From Gallionellaceae bacterium (lineage in GTDB: Bacteria; Pseudomonadota; Gammaproteobacteria; Burkholderiales; Gallionellaceae), in contig DMCN01000003.1 in NCBI GenBank assembly GCA_003445795.1, positions 8,259 through 25,900 on the forward strand: 17,642 nucleotides of DNA, in the 5' to 3' direction. Numbering within the stretch: the stretch's first letter is position 1; every line of letters begins with the position of its first letter. The translations under genes and the position numbers were made by a program. The notes below the pieces were generated by a model that saw nothing but the letters and a program-made list of their open reading frames with translations, made no database searches and had not been told where the DNA came from. Positions 6,738 to 13,313 of the stretch are shown here, in pieces.

Positions 6738-8786
6738 ATGGGGAGATTCCTCGATAACATAAGACAGCTGACTTTGGGCAGGCTGTTGATTTTGCTTTCA
6801 CTCATGGCCGCAGTGCTCGCGGCGTCGCTTATTTACTATTTGTCCGAAACGATACGCGATCACGCCATCCACGAACTGGCCCGGGAAGACGCGCAGCAGA
6901 CTTCCAAGATGGTGTTCCAGAGCCTGTATTCGGCCATGCGCAAGGGCTGGAACAAGCAGGAGATCAACGAGTCTATCGAGCGTCTCAATTCAACCTTCCC
7001 CGACCTGAAGATCAACGTCTATCGGGGAGAGGTCGTCGCCAAACAATTCGGTGTCATGAACGGCGAAACCCTGGTCGCACAGAGCGATGCCGAACTGTCG
7101 GCTGCGCTGAATCAGGGGGTGGATTCCATGACCTTCCCGAACGAAGAGTCCATCCGCTATCTCTATCCCGTTGTGGCCCAGCAGGAATGTCTGGCTTGTC
7201 ATACCCAGTCGCATGTCGGCGCGGTGCATGGCGTGATCGACATCACCTATCCGATCCGCGACCTGAAGGTGTCCTTCAGCGTGGTGATCAACACTATCGT
7301 CGGCTACACCCTGCTGGTGATCGCGATCGTGTTCATCATCCTCTACCTCAAACTGCGATATCTGGTGGCGCTGCCCATCGCCAATCTGGTGGGGGTGATG
7401 CGCAGCGTGACGCTGGATATGGACATGAGCCGCCGCGTGACAGGGGCCACCTGGCTGGTCGAGATCAAGCATCTGGCCGAGTATTTCAACCATCTGTTGC
7501 AGACTGTGCAGGAATACAACGTCAAGCTGGAAGAGCTGTCGGTGCGCGACCCGCTGACCGGGTTGTACAACCGGCGCAAGTTCCACGAGTTTCTGCAATA
7601 CGAGATCATCCGCGCCGAGCGGCACCAGCACGGTTTCTCGGTGATCATGATCGACCTGGATAACTTCAAGTACATCAACGACACCTTCGGTCATCCCATC
7701 GGCGACATGGTGCTCAAGGAACTGACCGCGATGCTGGGCGAGGGGCTGCGCAAGGGCGATGTGCTGGCGCGACTGGGCGGCGACGAGTTCGCCATCATCC
7801 TGCCGGAGACGCCTGCCGCCAACGGCCTGCAGGTGGCAAACAAGCTGCATCAGGCATTGGCCGGCCGCGAGTTCGAGCTGCCGGTCGGCAAGATCCGCAC
7901 CACTGCCAGTTTCAGTATGGTGAGCTATCCCGAGGACGGCAGGACCGAAGAGTCGCTCTATTCGGCGATGGATGTGGTTCTGTACAAGGCGAAGATGCTG
8001 GGCAAGAACCAGGTGATGACTGCGGACACCGAAGCGGATCGCAGCATGATGACCATCTTCAAGCAGGGTGACTTTTTGCGCAACGCCCTGCGCGAGGATC
8101 GCATCGAAGCCTTTCTGCAACCCATCATCGAATTGAAGACCGGCAAGGTCGCCGCCTACGAGGTGCTGGTGCGCATACGCGATGGCGAGACCATCATTCC
8201 GGCGGGGGAATTCATCGAAGTCGCCGAGGAGCTCGGCATGGCGCAGGAACTCGACCGCGAGGTGTTCCGCAAAGGTCTGGCGCACTATGCTGCAATCTCG
8301 AGGAAGCATCCGCAGGCCAAGTTGTTCTTCAATCTGTTCCCGCGCAGTTTCAACGATATCGAGTGGGTGCGCGGCATCCCCGCGCTGGTGCGCGCCGCCG
8401 GTGTGCCCTGCGAGAGTATCGTGCTGGAGATCACCGAGCGTGAGGCCTTGCCCAATCTGACCCAGGTGCGTGCCGTGATCGAGGAACTACGCGAAAGCCG
8501 GATCGCCGTCGCGCTGGACGATTTCGGCAGCGGGTTCTCGTCTTTCCTCTATCTCAAATATCTGTCCATCGACTACGTCAAGATCGAAGGCAGTTTTGTG
8601 CGCCAGATCGTCGCCGACCAGCGCGACCGCATCATGGTCGCCCATATCAACAGCATGGCGCATGAATTCGGTCTGAAGACGGTGGCCGAATTCGTCGAGG
8701 ACGAGATGACTGCGAAGATGCTGGCCGAGATGGGGGTGGATTACGCGCAGGGATACTACTTCGGACGTCCCGCGCGGCCGGAATGA
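6738..8786 (+). CDS. Membrane GGDEF-EAL protein with a periplasmic CXXCH (haem c type) sensor domain
   Basis: This 682-residue inner-membrane protein should make and/or degrade cyclic di-GMP. Order: membrane span at about 16-35; a periplasmic domain to about 177 carrying CLACH (Cys151, Cys154, His155) followed by VGAVHGVIDI, resembling the haem-c Tll0287-like (DUF3365) sensor fold; a second span at about 178-206; a HAMP-like linker; a GGDEF domain; and an EAL domain. The cyclase motif GGDEF is intact (347-351), as is the inhibitory-site RxxD (Arg338, Asp341). The EAL domain has EVL (Glu475), the conserved Asn in FFNLFP, LEITERE, DDFGSG, the conserved Lys in YVKIEGSF (KIE instead of the usual KID), AEFVE and QGYYFGRP, so hydrolysis is also plausible. 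The ATG at 6738 has GGGAG 5 bases upstream. Haem attachment is inferred from the motif. Which activity dominates cannot be told from sequence. Confidence 0.93.
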   Translation: MGRFLDNIRQLTLGRLLILLSLMAAVLAASLIYYLSETIRDHAIHELAREDAQQTSKMVFQSLYSAMRKGWNKQEINESIERLNSTFPDLKINVYRGEVVAKQFGVMNGETLVAQSDAELSAALNQGVDSMTFPNEESIRYLYPVVAQQECLACHTQSHVGAVHGVIDITYPIRDLKVSFSVVINTIVGYTLLVIAIVFIILYLKLRYLVALPIANLVGVMRSVTLDMDMSRRVTGATWLVEIKHLAEYFNHLLQTVQEYNVKLEELSVRDPLTGLYNRRKFHEFLQYEIIRAERHQHGFSVIMIDLDNFKYINDTFGHPIGDMVLKELTAMLGEGLRKGDVLARLGGDEFAIILPETPAANGLQVANKLHQALAGREFELPVGKIRTTASFSMVSYPEDGRTEESLYSAMDVVLYKAKMLGKNQVMTADTEADRSMMTIFKQGDFLRNALREDRIEAFLQPIIELKTGKVAAYEVLVRIRDGETIIPAGEFIEVAEELGMAQELDREVFRKGLAHYAAISRKHPQAKLFFNLFPRSFNDIEWVRGIPALVRAAGVPCESIVLEITEREALPNLTQVRAVIEELRESRIAVALDDFGSGFSSFLYLKYLSIDYVKIEGSFVRQIVADQRDRIMVAHINSMAHEFGLKTVAEFVEDEMTAKMLAEMGVDYAQGYYFGRPARPE

Positions 8787-8787
8787 T

Positions 8788-8809
8788 GCACAGCGCGTGT
8801 GCGCTGTGC
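8788..8809 (+). other. Stem-loop just after the GGDEF-EAL stop codon
   Basis: GCACAGCGC (8788-8796) and GCGCTGTGC (8801-8809) form a perfect 9-bp stem with a GTGT loop, starting one base after the TGA. There is no T-run after it, so it is not a standard intrinsic terminator. It may stabilise the 3' end of the message or aid Rho-dependent termination. Confidence 0.6.
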
Positions 8810-8866
8810 GACATCCGGGTGCATCGATTGCCGCTTCCGCCCCATCCATCGCGGCATAATCCCTTC

Positions 8867-8997
8867 AGAATCAACATCAAATCACTTTGGCATGAGGCTT
8901 GCTGATAAGCAGGTGAAGGCGATCTCGGGCCTCCCCGCCCGCCGCTTTCATGTTTCTCCTCCTGTTATGGGCATCCGCGAGGATGCCCGTTTTTTTT
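8867..8997 (+). ncRNA. Candidate small RNA with anti-Shine-Dalgarno motifs and its own terminator
   Basis: No protein gene fits the 263 bases between the GGDEF-EAL gene and the ABC gene, but the + strand is strongly structured. CATAAT at 8855-8860 is a good -10; the -35 is poor. Downstream come a hairpin CTTGCT-GATA-AGCAGG at about 8898-8913, then a longer hairpin made of TGAAGGCG (8914-8921) with CGCTTTCA (8943-8950), enclosing CGGGC (8926-8930) with GCCCG (8937-8941). The loop reads CTCCCC and the single-stranded linker after the hairpin reads TCTCCTCC (8955-8962); both resemble the anti-Shine-Dalgarno end of 16S rRNA. A perfect GC-rich terminator with eight T closes the unit at 8997. This is the layout of a trans-acting sRNA. 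It could instead be an attenuated leader of the ABC gene. The 5' end is a guess from the -10 element; I match it to no known RNA family. Confidence 0.45.
8969..8997 (+). terminator. Rho-independent terminator
   Basis: GGGCATCC (8969-8976), a GCGA tetraloop and GGATGCCC (8981-8988) form an 8-bp stem, followed by G and eight T (8990-8997). It ends the candidate sRNA and/or transcripts from the GGDEF-EAL gene, and separates them from the ABC gene. Confidence 0.9.
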
Positions 8998-9015
8998 CGG
9001 GCTTGTGCGGCAGGC

Positions 9016-9021
9016 TATAAT
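9016..9021 (+). promoter_or_regulatory. Putative -10 element for the ABC exporter gene
   Basis: A consensus TATAAT lies 19 bases after the terminator's T-run and 28 bases before the ATG at 9050. No good -35 is visible: the right distance falls in the T-run of the terminator. Transcription would start near 9028. Confidence 0.45.
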
Positions 9022-9049
9022 GCCCGCCGTCATTGAACGCGTTACCCAG

Positions 9050-10828
9050 ATGAGACACTACTCGCACACCCCCTCCGCCGCGACCCGTACCGATTGGAAA
9101 GTCATACGCAGTCTGGTTCCCTATCTGCTGGAATTCAAATGGCGTGTCGCCGTGGTGATTCTGCTGCTGGTGCTGGCGAAAGTGGCCAATGTGGTTGTGC
9201 CGCTGGCGCTCAAGGAGATCGTCGACGCGATGAGCAAACCGCAGGCGATGCTGGTGCTTCCGGTGTTCCTCATTCTTGGCTATGGTCTGCTGCGACTGTT
9301 CAGTACGCTGTTCGGCGAATTGCGCGATGCATTGTTCGCCAAGGTCACCCAGCGCGCCATCCGCCGCATCGCGTTGCAGGTGTTCGAGCATCTGCACAAC
9401 CTGAGCCTGCGCTTCCACCTGGAGCGGCAGACCGGCGGCGTGTCGCGTGATATCGAGCGCGGTACACGCGGCATCAGCTTCCTGCTGACCTTCCTGTTGT
9501 TCAACATTCTGCCGACGCTGTTGGAGATCGGGCTGGTGGCGGTGATCCTGTTCGTCAAATACGACCCCTGGTTCGCCATCATCACTTTTGCCACGCTGGT
9601 GCTCTACATCGCCTTCACGCTGGCGGTCACCGAATGGCGCATGGTGTTCCGCCGCACCATGAACGACATGGATTCCAAGGCCAACACCCGCGCTATCGAC
9701 AGTCTGATCAACTACGAGACGGTGAAATATTTCGGCAACGAGCGCTATGAAGTGGCGCGTTACGACGAGCAGATGCAGGGCTGGGAAGTCTCTGCCGTGC
9801 GCAACCAGACCTCGCTGGCGACACTCAATGCCGGACAGAGCATCATCATCGCCATTGGCGTGACGCTGTTGATGCTGCTGGCTGCGGACAAAGTGGTGAA
9901 GGGCGAGATGACCGTGGGTGATCTGGTGCTGGTCAACGTGTTCATGATCCAGTTGTACATGCCGTTGCACTTCCTTGGCTTCGTCTACCGCGAGATCAAG
10001 AACGCGCTGGCCGATATGGAAAAGATGTTCCGCCTGCTGGACGAGAACCGTGAGATCGCGGATACCAAGGATGCGCCGCAGCTGCGGCTGCAGAATGCCG
10101 CTGTGCGCTTCGATCATGTCGGCTTTCATTACGATCCGGCACGCGAGATATTGCACGATGTGAGCTTCGATATCCCGAGCGGGCATACCGTGGCGGTGGT
10201 GGGGGCGAGCGGGGCGGGAAAATCCACGCTGTCCAGATTGCTGTTCCGTTTCTACGATGTGAATGAGGGTGCGATCTCCGTCGACGGTCAGGATATCCGT
10301 TCCGTGACCCAGGCCAGTTTGCGTGCCGCCATCGGCATCGTGCCGCAGGACACCGTGCTGTTCAACGACACCATCTATTACAACATCGCCTATGGTCGAC
10401 CTGATGCTACGCGCGAGGACGTGGTGGCTGCGGCGCAATCGGCGCATATCCACACTTTCATCGAGTCATTACCACAGGGCTACGAATCCATGGTGGGCGA
10501 GCGCGGACTGAAACTGTCCGGCGGCGAAAAGCAGCGTGTCGCCATCGCGCGCGCGATCCTGAAGAACCCGGCCATCCTGATCTTCGACGAGGCGACCTCC
10601 GCGCTGGACTCCAAGTCGGAAAAAGCCATCCAGGACGAGTTGCGCAGCATCGCCCAGAACCGTACCACGCTGGTGATCGCCCACCGTCTGTCGACTGTCG
10701 TTGACGCTCATCAGATTCTGGTGATGGATAAAGGGCGCATCATCGAGCGCGGGTCACACCGTAACTTGTTGGAAAAGCAGGGTATTTACTCGCAGATGTG
10801 GGCTTTGCAGCAGCAGGAGGAGCAATAG
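9050..10828 (+). CDS. Atm1/HMT1-type ABC exporter (membrane and ATPase domains fused)
   Basis: This 592-residue half-transporter has an N-terminal six-span membrane domain (about residues 25-310) and a C-terminal ATPase. The ATPase motifs are complete: Walker A GASGAGKST at 385-393 with Lys391, signature LSGGEKQR from 489, Walker B ILIFDEAT followed by SALDS, and the switch His in IAHRLST. It should work as a homodimer in the inner membrane. The membrane-domain segments NYETVKYFGNE and HNLSLRFHLERQTGG are typical of the Atm1/HMT1 branch, whose members export glutathione or metal-glutathione and sulfur compounds. I chose ATG 9050 because the TATAAT at 9016-9021 makes earlier starts (GTG 9005, ATG 9020) fall before or inside the promoter. 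The ribosome site is weak. The ars operon lies 1.2 kb downstream, but a terminator and another gene stand between, so a joint role is only a possibility. Confidence 0.93.
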   Translation: MRHYSHTPSAATRTDWKVIRSLVPYLLEFKWRVAVVILLLVLAKVANVVVPLALKEIVDAMSKPQAMLVLPVFLILGYGLLRLFSTLFGELRDALFAKVTQRAIRRIALQVFEHLHNLSLRFHLERQTGGVSRDIERGTRGISFLLTFLLFNILPTLLEIGLVAVILFVKYDPWFAIITFATLVLYIAFTLAVTEWRMVFRRTMNDMDSKANTRAIDSLINYETVKYFGNERYEVARYDEQMQGWEVSAVRNQTSLATLNAGQSIIIAIGVTLLMLLAADKVVKGEMTVGDLVLVNVFMIQLYMPLHFLGFVYREIKNALADMEKMFRLLDENREIADTKDAPQLRLQNAAVRFDHVGFHYDPAREILHDVSFDIPSGHTVAVVGASGAGKSTLSRLLFRFYDVNEGAISVDGQDIRSVTQASLRAAIGIVPQDTVLFNDTIYYNIAYGRPDATREDVVAAAQSAHIHTFIESLPQGYESMVGERGLKLSGGEKQRVAIARAILKNPAILIFDEATSALDSKSEKAIQDELRSIAQNRTTLVIAHRLSTVVDAHQILVMDKGRIIERGSHRNLLEKQGIYSQMWALQQQEEQ

Positions 10829-10845
10829 CCAATTTGCTACACGCG

Positions 10846-10875
10846 TTGAATCTATTTCTGTTTTTAGGGTATTCT
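10846..10875 (+). promoter_or_regulatory. Putative promoter for the D-Ala-D-Ala endopeptidase gene
   Basis: TTGAAT (10846-10851) and TATTCT (10870-10875) are 18 bases apart, just after the ABC gene's stop at 10826-10828. It would start transcription near 10882, leaving a short leader with AGAAGG before the ATG at 10906. Confidence 0.45.
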
Positions 10876-10905
10876 GCGGTCCGTGTCAGGGATAAGAAGG
10901 TAAAC

Positions 10906-11811
10906 ATGTTCAAAAAAATCATCATGCTGGCTTTGTTCGTTCATGTGCTGCCCGCACATGCAGCGGAAATTGAAGGCGCGAACACGGTAGTTCGCGACGA
11001 CCAGTTGAGCAGCGCTGTGTTCAAACAGGCGGCTGCACCGAGGCTGCAGTCCGCCTTCGCCATGATCTATGACGAACAGGATCAGCGTCCGCTGTATTCC
11101 AAGAATGCGGATGCCGTAGTGCCTATCGCTTCCATTACCAAGCTGATGACGGCGATGGTCATTCTGGATGCGAATCTGCCGATGGACGAACCGATCAGTA
11201 TCGAATCCGAAGACCGCGACCGCCTGAAGGGTTCGCGCTCGCGCATGCGCAACGGCATGACGCTGACGCGCGGTGAATTGCTGAAACTGGCGTTGATGGC
11301 TTCCGAGAATCAGGCGGCCGCGGCACTGGCACGCACTTACCCCGGCGGCACCCAGGTTGCGCTGGCGATGATGAATGCCAAGGCGCGCGAGCTGGGCCTG
11401 AGTTCCACGCGTTTCTACGATCCCACCGGACTGCATAGCGATAACGTCTCCACTGCACGCGAGCTGGTGAAAATCGTGATGGCGGCGCAAAGTTACGACT
11501 TGATCCATCAGTACAGCACATCGCATTCCCATACCGTGAATGTGGAAGGACGCCGGTCATTGCGCTTCAGCAACACCAATCCGCTGGTGCGCAGCGCCAC
11601 TTGGGATATCGGCCTGAGCAAGACGGGCTATATCAGCGAAGCGGGCCGCTGCCTGGTGATGCAGGCGAGGATATTGAATCGTCCGGTGGTCATCGTGTTG
11701 CTGGACTCCTGGGGCAAGCGTACCCGGGTCGGCGATGCCAACCGCGTCAAACAGTGGATGGAGAACGCGGTAGCGCGTTCGTTACGACAGGCCAGTCACC
11801 GTATCAATTGA
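10906..11811 (+). CDS. pbpG: D-alanyl-D-alanine endopeptidase, PBP7 type (peptidase S11)
   Basis: This is a periplasmic serine peptidase that cuts D-Ala-meso-diaminopimelate cross-links in peptidoglycan. The 301 residues begin with a signal peptide (MFKKIIMLALFVHVLPAHA, probable cut after AHA). The three penicillin-binding motifs are intact: SITK with nucleophile Ser76 and Lys79, SEN at 133-135, and KTG from Lys239. Length and lack of a long C-terminal domain or membrane-anchoring helix favour PBP7/PbpG over the carboxypeptidases DacA and DacC. ATG 10906 has AGAAGG 5 bases upstream and puts the signal peptide at the very start; an upstream in-frame start at 10798 would lie inside the ABC gene. 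A strong two-way terminator follows 23 bases after the stop. Confidence 0.93.
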   Translation: MFKKIIMLALFVHVLPAHAAEIEGANTVVRDDQLSSAVFKQAAAPRLQSAFAMIYDEQDQRPLYSKNADAVVPIASITKLMTAMVILDANLPMDEPISIESEDRDRLKGSRSRMRNGMTLTRGELLKLALMASENQAAAALARTYPGGTQVALAMMNAKARELGLSSTRFYDPTGLHSDNVSTARELVKIVMAAQSYDLIHQYSTSHSHTVNVEGRRSLRFSNTNPLVRSATWDIGLSKTGYISEAGRCLVMQARILNRPVVIVLLDSWGKRTRVGDANRVKQWMENAVARSLRQASHRIN

Positions 11812-11830
11812 CCGTCTGAGCAGGCAAGAC

Positions 11831-11855
11831 AAAAGGGGGCGCAAGCCCCCTTTTT
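11831..11855. terminator. Bidirectional Rho-independent terminator
   Basis: AAAA, GGGGGC (11835-11840), GCAA loop, GCCCCC (11845-11850), TTTTT. The A-run on one side and T-run on the other let it serve pbpG on the + strand and the small - strand gene that ends at 11855. Confidence 0.9.
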
Positions 11856-11935
11856 CATTTGCGCGGCCAACGTATCGCAATGACGACCACTGCGACCAGC
11901 ACCAGCAGAATGATCAATTCCACGAACATGAACAT
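11855..11935 (-). CDS. Probable 26-residue single-span membrane protein
   Basis: On the - strand an ATG (bases 11935-11933) opens 26 codons ending in TGA at 11857-11855. The product is an almost uninterrupted hydrophobic run (ELIILLVLVAVVVIAI, one Glu near its start) capped by the positive tail RWPRK, which predicts one membrane helix with the C-terminus in the cytoplasm. GGGGA lies 5 bases before the ATG, a good ribosome site, and the stop codon abuts a strong terminator that works in this direction. These three signals together make it more likely than a chance frame. A second ATG sits two codons in. I recognise no family. A 14-bp palindrome lies 18 bases upstream of the start. Function unknown; small membrane peptides often tune transporters or signalling proteins. 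Confidence 0.6.
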   Translation of the reverse strand: MFMFVELIILLVLVAVVVIAIRWPRK

Positions 11936-11953
11936 GTGAATCCCCGAAACGAT

Positions 11954-11969
11954 CTGCGCTGAAGCGCAG
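11954..11969. other. Short inverted repeat upstream of the small membrane-protein gene
   Basis: CTGCGCT and AGCGCAG are perfect 7-base arms separated by GA. It lies in the probable 5' leader of the - strand small gene and about 55 bases beyond the ars -35 region. It could be an operator or a small RNA hairpin; nothing identifies a binding protein. Confidence 0.4.
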
Positions 11970-12023
11970 GTGATTTTGGGATGCTAGCACGGGGCATACA
12001 ATATCTTGATCTTCATCCTGGGG

Positions 12024-12052
12024 TTGCGGCCCTTTTAACATTTCTATAATAT
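12024..12052 (+). promoter_or_regulatory. Putative promoter of the ars operon
   Basis: TTGCGG (12024-12029) with TAATAT (12047-12052) gives a 17-base spacer; TATAAT at 12045-12050 is a closer -10 match but leaves only 15 bases. Either way transcription begins near 12057, about 25 bases before the arsR ATG. Confidence 0.6.
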
Positions 12053-12061
12053 TGGAAATGT
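12038..12061. promoter_or_regulatory. Probable ArsR operator overlapping the -10 element
   Basis: ACATTTC (12038-12044) and GAAATGT (12055-12061) are perfect 7-base inverted arms around a 10-base AT-rich centre containing the -10 hexamer. A dimeric ArsR repressor bound here would block RNA polymerase. Binding is inferred from position and symmetry. Confidence 0.65.
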
Positions 12062-12082
12062 AGAATAAAGTGCGGGGTGAAG

Positions 12083-12400
12083 ATGAAGATCGAAACGGCT
12101 GTAGTGGCACTTGCGGCATTGGCACAGGAAACGCGCCTGTCGATCTTTCGCTTGCTGGTTCAGGCTGGCAAGGAAGGCGTTGCGGCAGGGGGGCTGGGGG
12201 AAGAGTTGGGCATCCCGCCCGCCACGCTGTCGTTTCATCTCAAGGCTCTGTCGCACGCGGGACTGGTCAAATCGCGCACGGAGGGACGCTTCGTGATCTA
12301 CAGCGCCAACTATGCGGAGATGGATAAGCTGATCGCCTATCTCACCGAGCATTGTTGTGCGGGCGATGCGGGGCAGTGTGCGCCGGTCAGGAAATGTTGA
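12083..12400 (+). CDS. arsR: Arsenic-responsive repressor ArsR (ArsR/SmtB family)
   Basis: ArsR is a dimeric winged-helix repressor that leaves DNA when it binds arsenite or antimonite. The 105 residues hold the helix-turn-helix region ELGIPPATLSFHLKALSHAGLV (described 41-62) and the wing SRTEGRFVIYS. The classic CVCDLC metal site of the R773 type is absent at the usual place. Instead Cys91, Cys92 and Cys99 near the C-terminus (EHCCAGDAGQC), with a last Cys105, resemble the C-terminal site known from the Acidithiobacillus ferrooxidans ArsR. I chose ATG 12083 because GGGGTG lies 3-4 bases before it; a GTG at 12077 would add two residues. It is the first gene of the operon, with a matching inverted repeat over its promoter, so it should be autoregulated. 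Confidence 0.95.
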   Translation: MKIETAVVALAALAQETRLSIFRLLVQAGKEGVAAGGLGEELGIPPATLSFHLKALSHAGLVKSRTEGRFVIYSANYAEMDKLIAYLTEHCCAGDAGQCAPVRKC

Positions 12401-12421
12401 TAACGAAAATTGGAGAACGAT

Positions 12422-12919
12422 ATGAGTGAAAAGCAATACAACGTGCTGGTGCTCTGCACCGGCAACTCTGCCCGCAGCATCCTGGGCGAAGTGCTGTTCA
12501 ACACCTTGGGAAAGTCGAAATTCAAGGCATATAGCGCCGGCAGCCATCCGGCCGGCAAGGTGAATCCGGGAGCGCTGGAATGGTTGCAGGCCAACGGCCA
12601 CAACACCGACGGGCTGCGCAGCAAGAGTTGGGACGAGTTCGCCGCGCCCGGTGCGCCGAAGTTCGATTTCGTGTTCACCGTATGCGACAACGCTGCCGGA
12701 GAGGTATGCCCGGTGTGGTACGGTTCTCCGATGACCGCGCACTGGGGTATCCCCGATCCTGCTCATGTCGAGGGTGACGAGGCACGACGCGCAGCTTTCA
12801 AGCATGCGGCCGAACAGCTTGCCCGGCGCATCCAGTTGTTCATGAGCCTGCCTATCGAGAAACTGGACAAGTTGGCCCTGAAAGAGAAGCTTGCCGAGAT
12901 CGGAAAAACCCGGGATTGA
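12422..12919 (+). CDS. arsC: Arsenate reductase ArsC, low-molecular-weight phosphatase type
   Basis: ArsC reduces arsenate to arsenite in the cytoplasm so that Acr3 can export it. The 165 residues have the phosphatase P-loop CTGNSAR with nucleophile Cys12 and Arg18, and the pair Cys88 and Cys96 (VCDNAAGEVCPVW) that should carry the disulfide cascade. Compared with Staphylococcus aureus ArsC, the P-loop's second Cys is Ala and the pair is CX7C rather than CX6C; this subgroup is common in proteobacteria. The general-acid Asp fits in HWGIPDPA. About 30 extra C-terminal residues (LPIEKLDKLALKEKLAEIGK) form a charged helical tail. ATG 12422 has GGAGA 5 bases upstream. It lies 21 bases after arsR and 10 bases before arsD. 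The electron donor could be thioredoxin or glutaredoxin; the last gene of the operon is a candidate. Confidence 0.94.
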   Translation: MSEKQYNVLVLCTGNSARSILGEVLFNTLGKSKFKAYSAGSHPAGKVNPGALEWLQANGHNTDGLRSKSWDEFAAPGAPKFDFVFTVCDNAAGEVCPVWYGSPMTAHWGIPDPAHVEGDEARRAAFKHAAEQLARRIQLFMSLPIEKLDKLALKEKLAEIGKTRD

Positions 12920-12929
12920 GGAGATCAAG

Positions 12930-13313
12930 ATGAAGACACTGCAAGTGTTCGATCCGGCCTTGTGCTGCAGCACCGGTGTGTGTGGCACCGAGGTCGACCA
13001 GGCGCTGGTCGATTTCAGTGCTGATGTGGATTGGCTGAAACATGTCGGCGGGAAGATCGAGCGCTTCAACCTCGCGCAACAACCCATGACGTTTGCTGAA
13101 AATACGGTGGTGAAAGCCTTTCTGGAACGCTCCGGGGCGGAGGGGCTGCCCTTGGTGTTGCTGGATGGGGAAATCGCCATGGCTGGACGCTATCCAACGC
13201 GCAAGGAGTTGGCACGATTTGCAGGCATATCCAGTGAAGTGAGCGAGACTGCGGTTCCGGTTCCGGAAACAAAGACGGGCGGATGCGGCTGTTCGGACAG
13301 CAAGTGCTGTTGA
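12930..13313 (+). CDS. arsD: Arsenite metallochaperone ArsD
   Basis: ArsD takes arsenite from cytosolic thiols and hands it to the ArsA ATPase, raising its affinity and activity. The 127 residues begin MKTLQVFDPALCCSTGVCG, with the essential Cys12, Cys13 and Cys18 in the same places as in the R773 protein. The middle has ALVDFSADVDWLK and LPLVLLDGEIAMAGRYPTR, typical of the thioredoxin-like fold of ArsD. Extra C-terminal cysteines (Cys119, Cys121, Cys126, Cys127 in GCGCSDSKCC) add a second possible metalloid site. ATG 12930 is preceded by GAGGAG at 12918-12923, which overlaps the arsC stop. Its own TGA (13311-13313) directly abuts the arsA ATG, so arsD and arsA are coupled. Confidence 0.96.
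   Translation: MKTLQVFDPALCCSTGVCGTEVDQALVDFSADVDWLKHVGGKIERFNLAQQPMTFAENTVVKAFLERSGAEGLPLVLLDGEIAMAGRYPTRKELARFAGISSEVSETAVPVPETKTGGCGCSDSKCC

Noticed and set aside
8948..10453. 501-codon - strand frame opposite the ABC exporter
   Set aside because: Antisense shadow; the product is dominated by His, Gln and Arg, and the + strand has complete ABC motifs.
10812..10826. CAGGAGGAG near the ABC stop codon, complementary to the candidate sRNA linker
   Set aside because: It encodes the terminal Gln-Glu-Glu residues and is not at a start codon; a 9-base match of such a common motif is likely chance.
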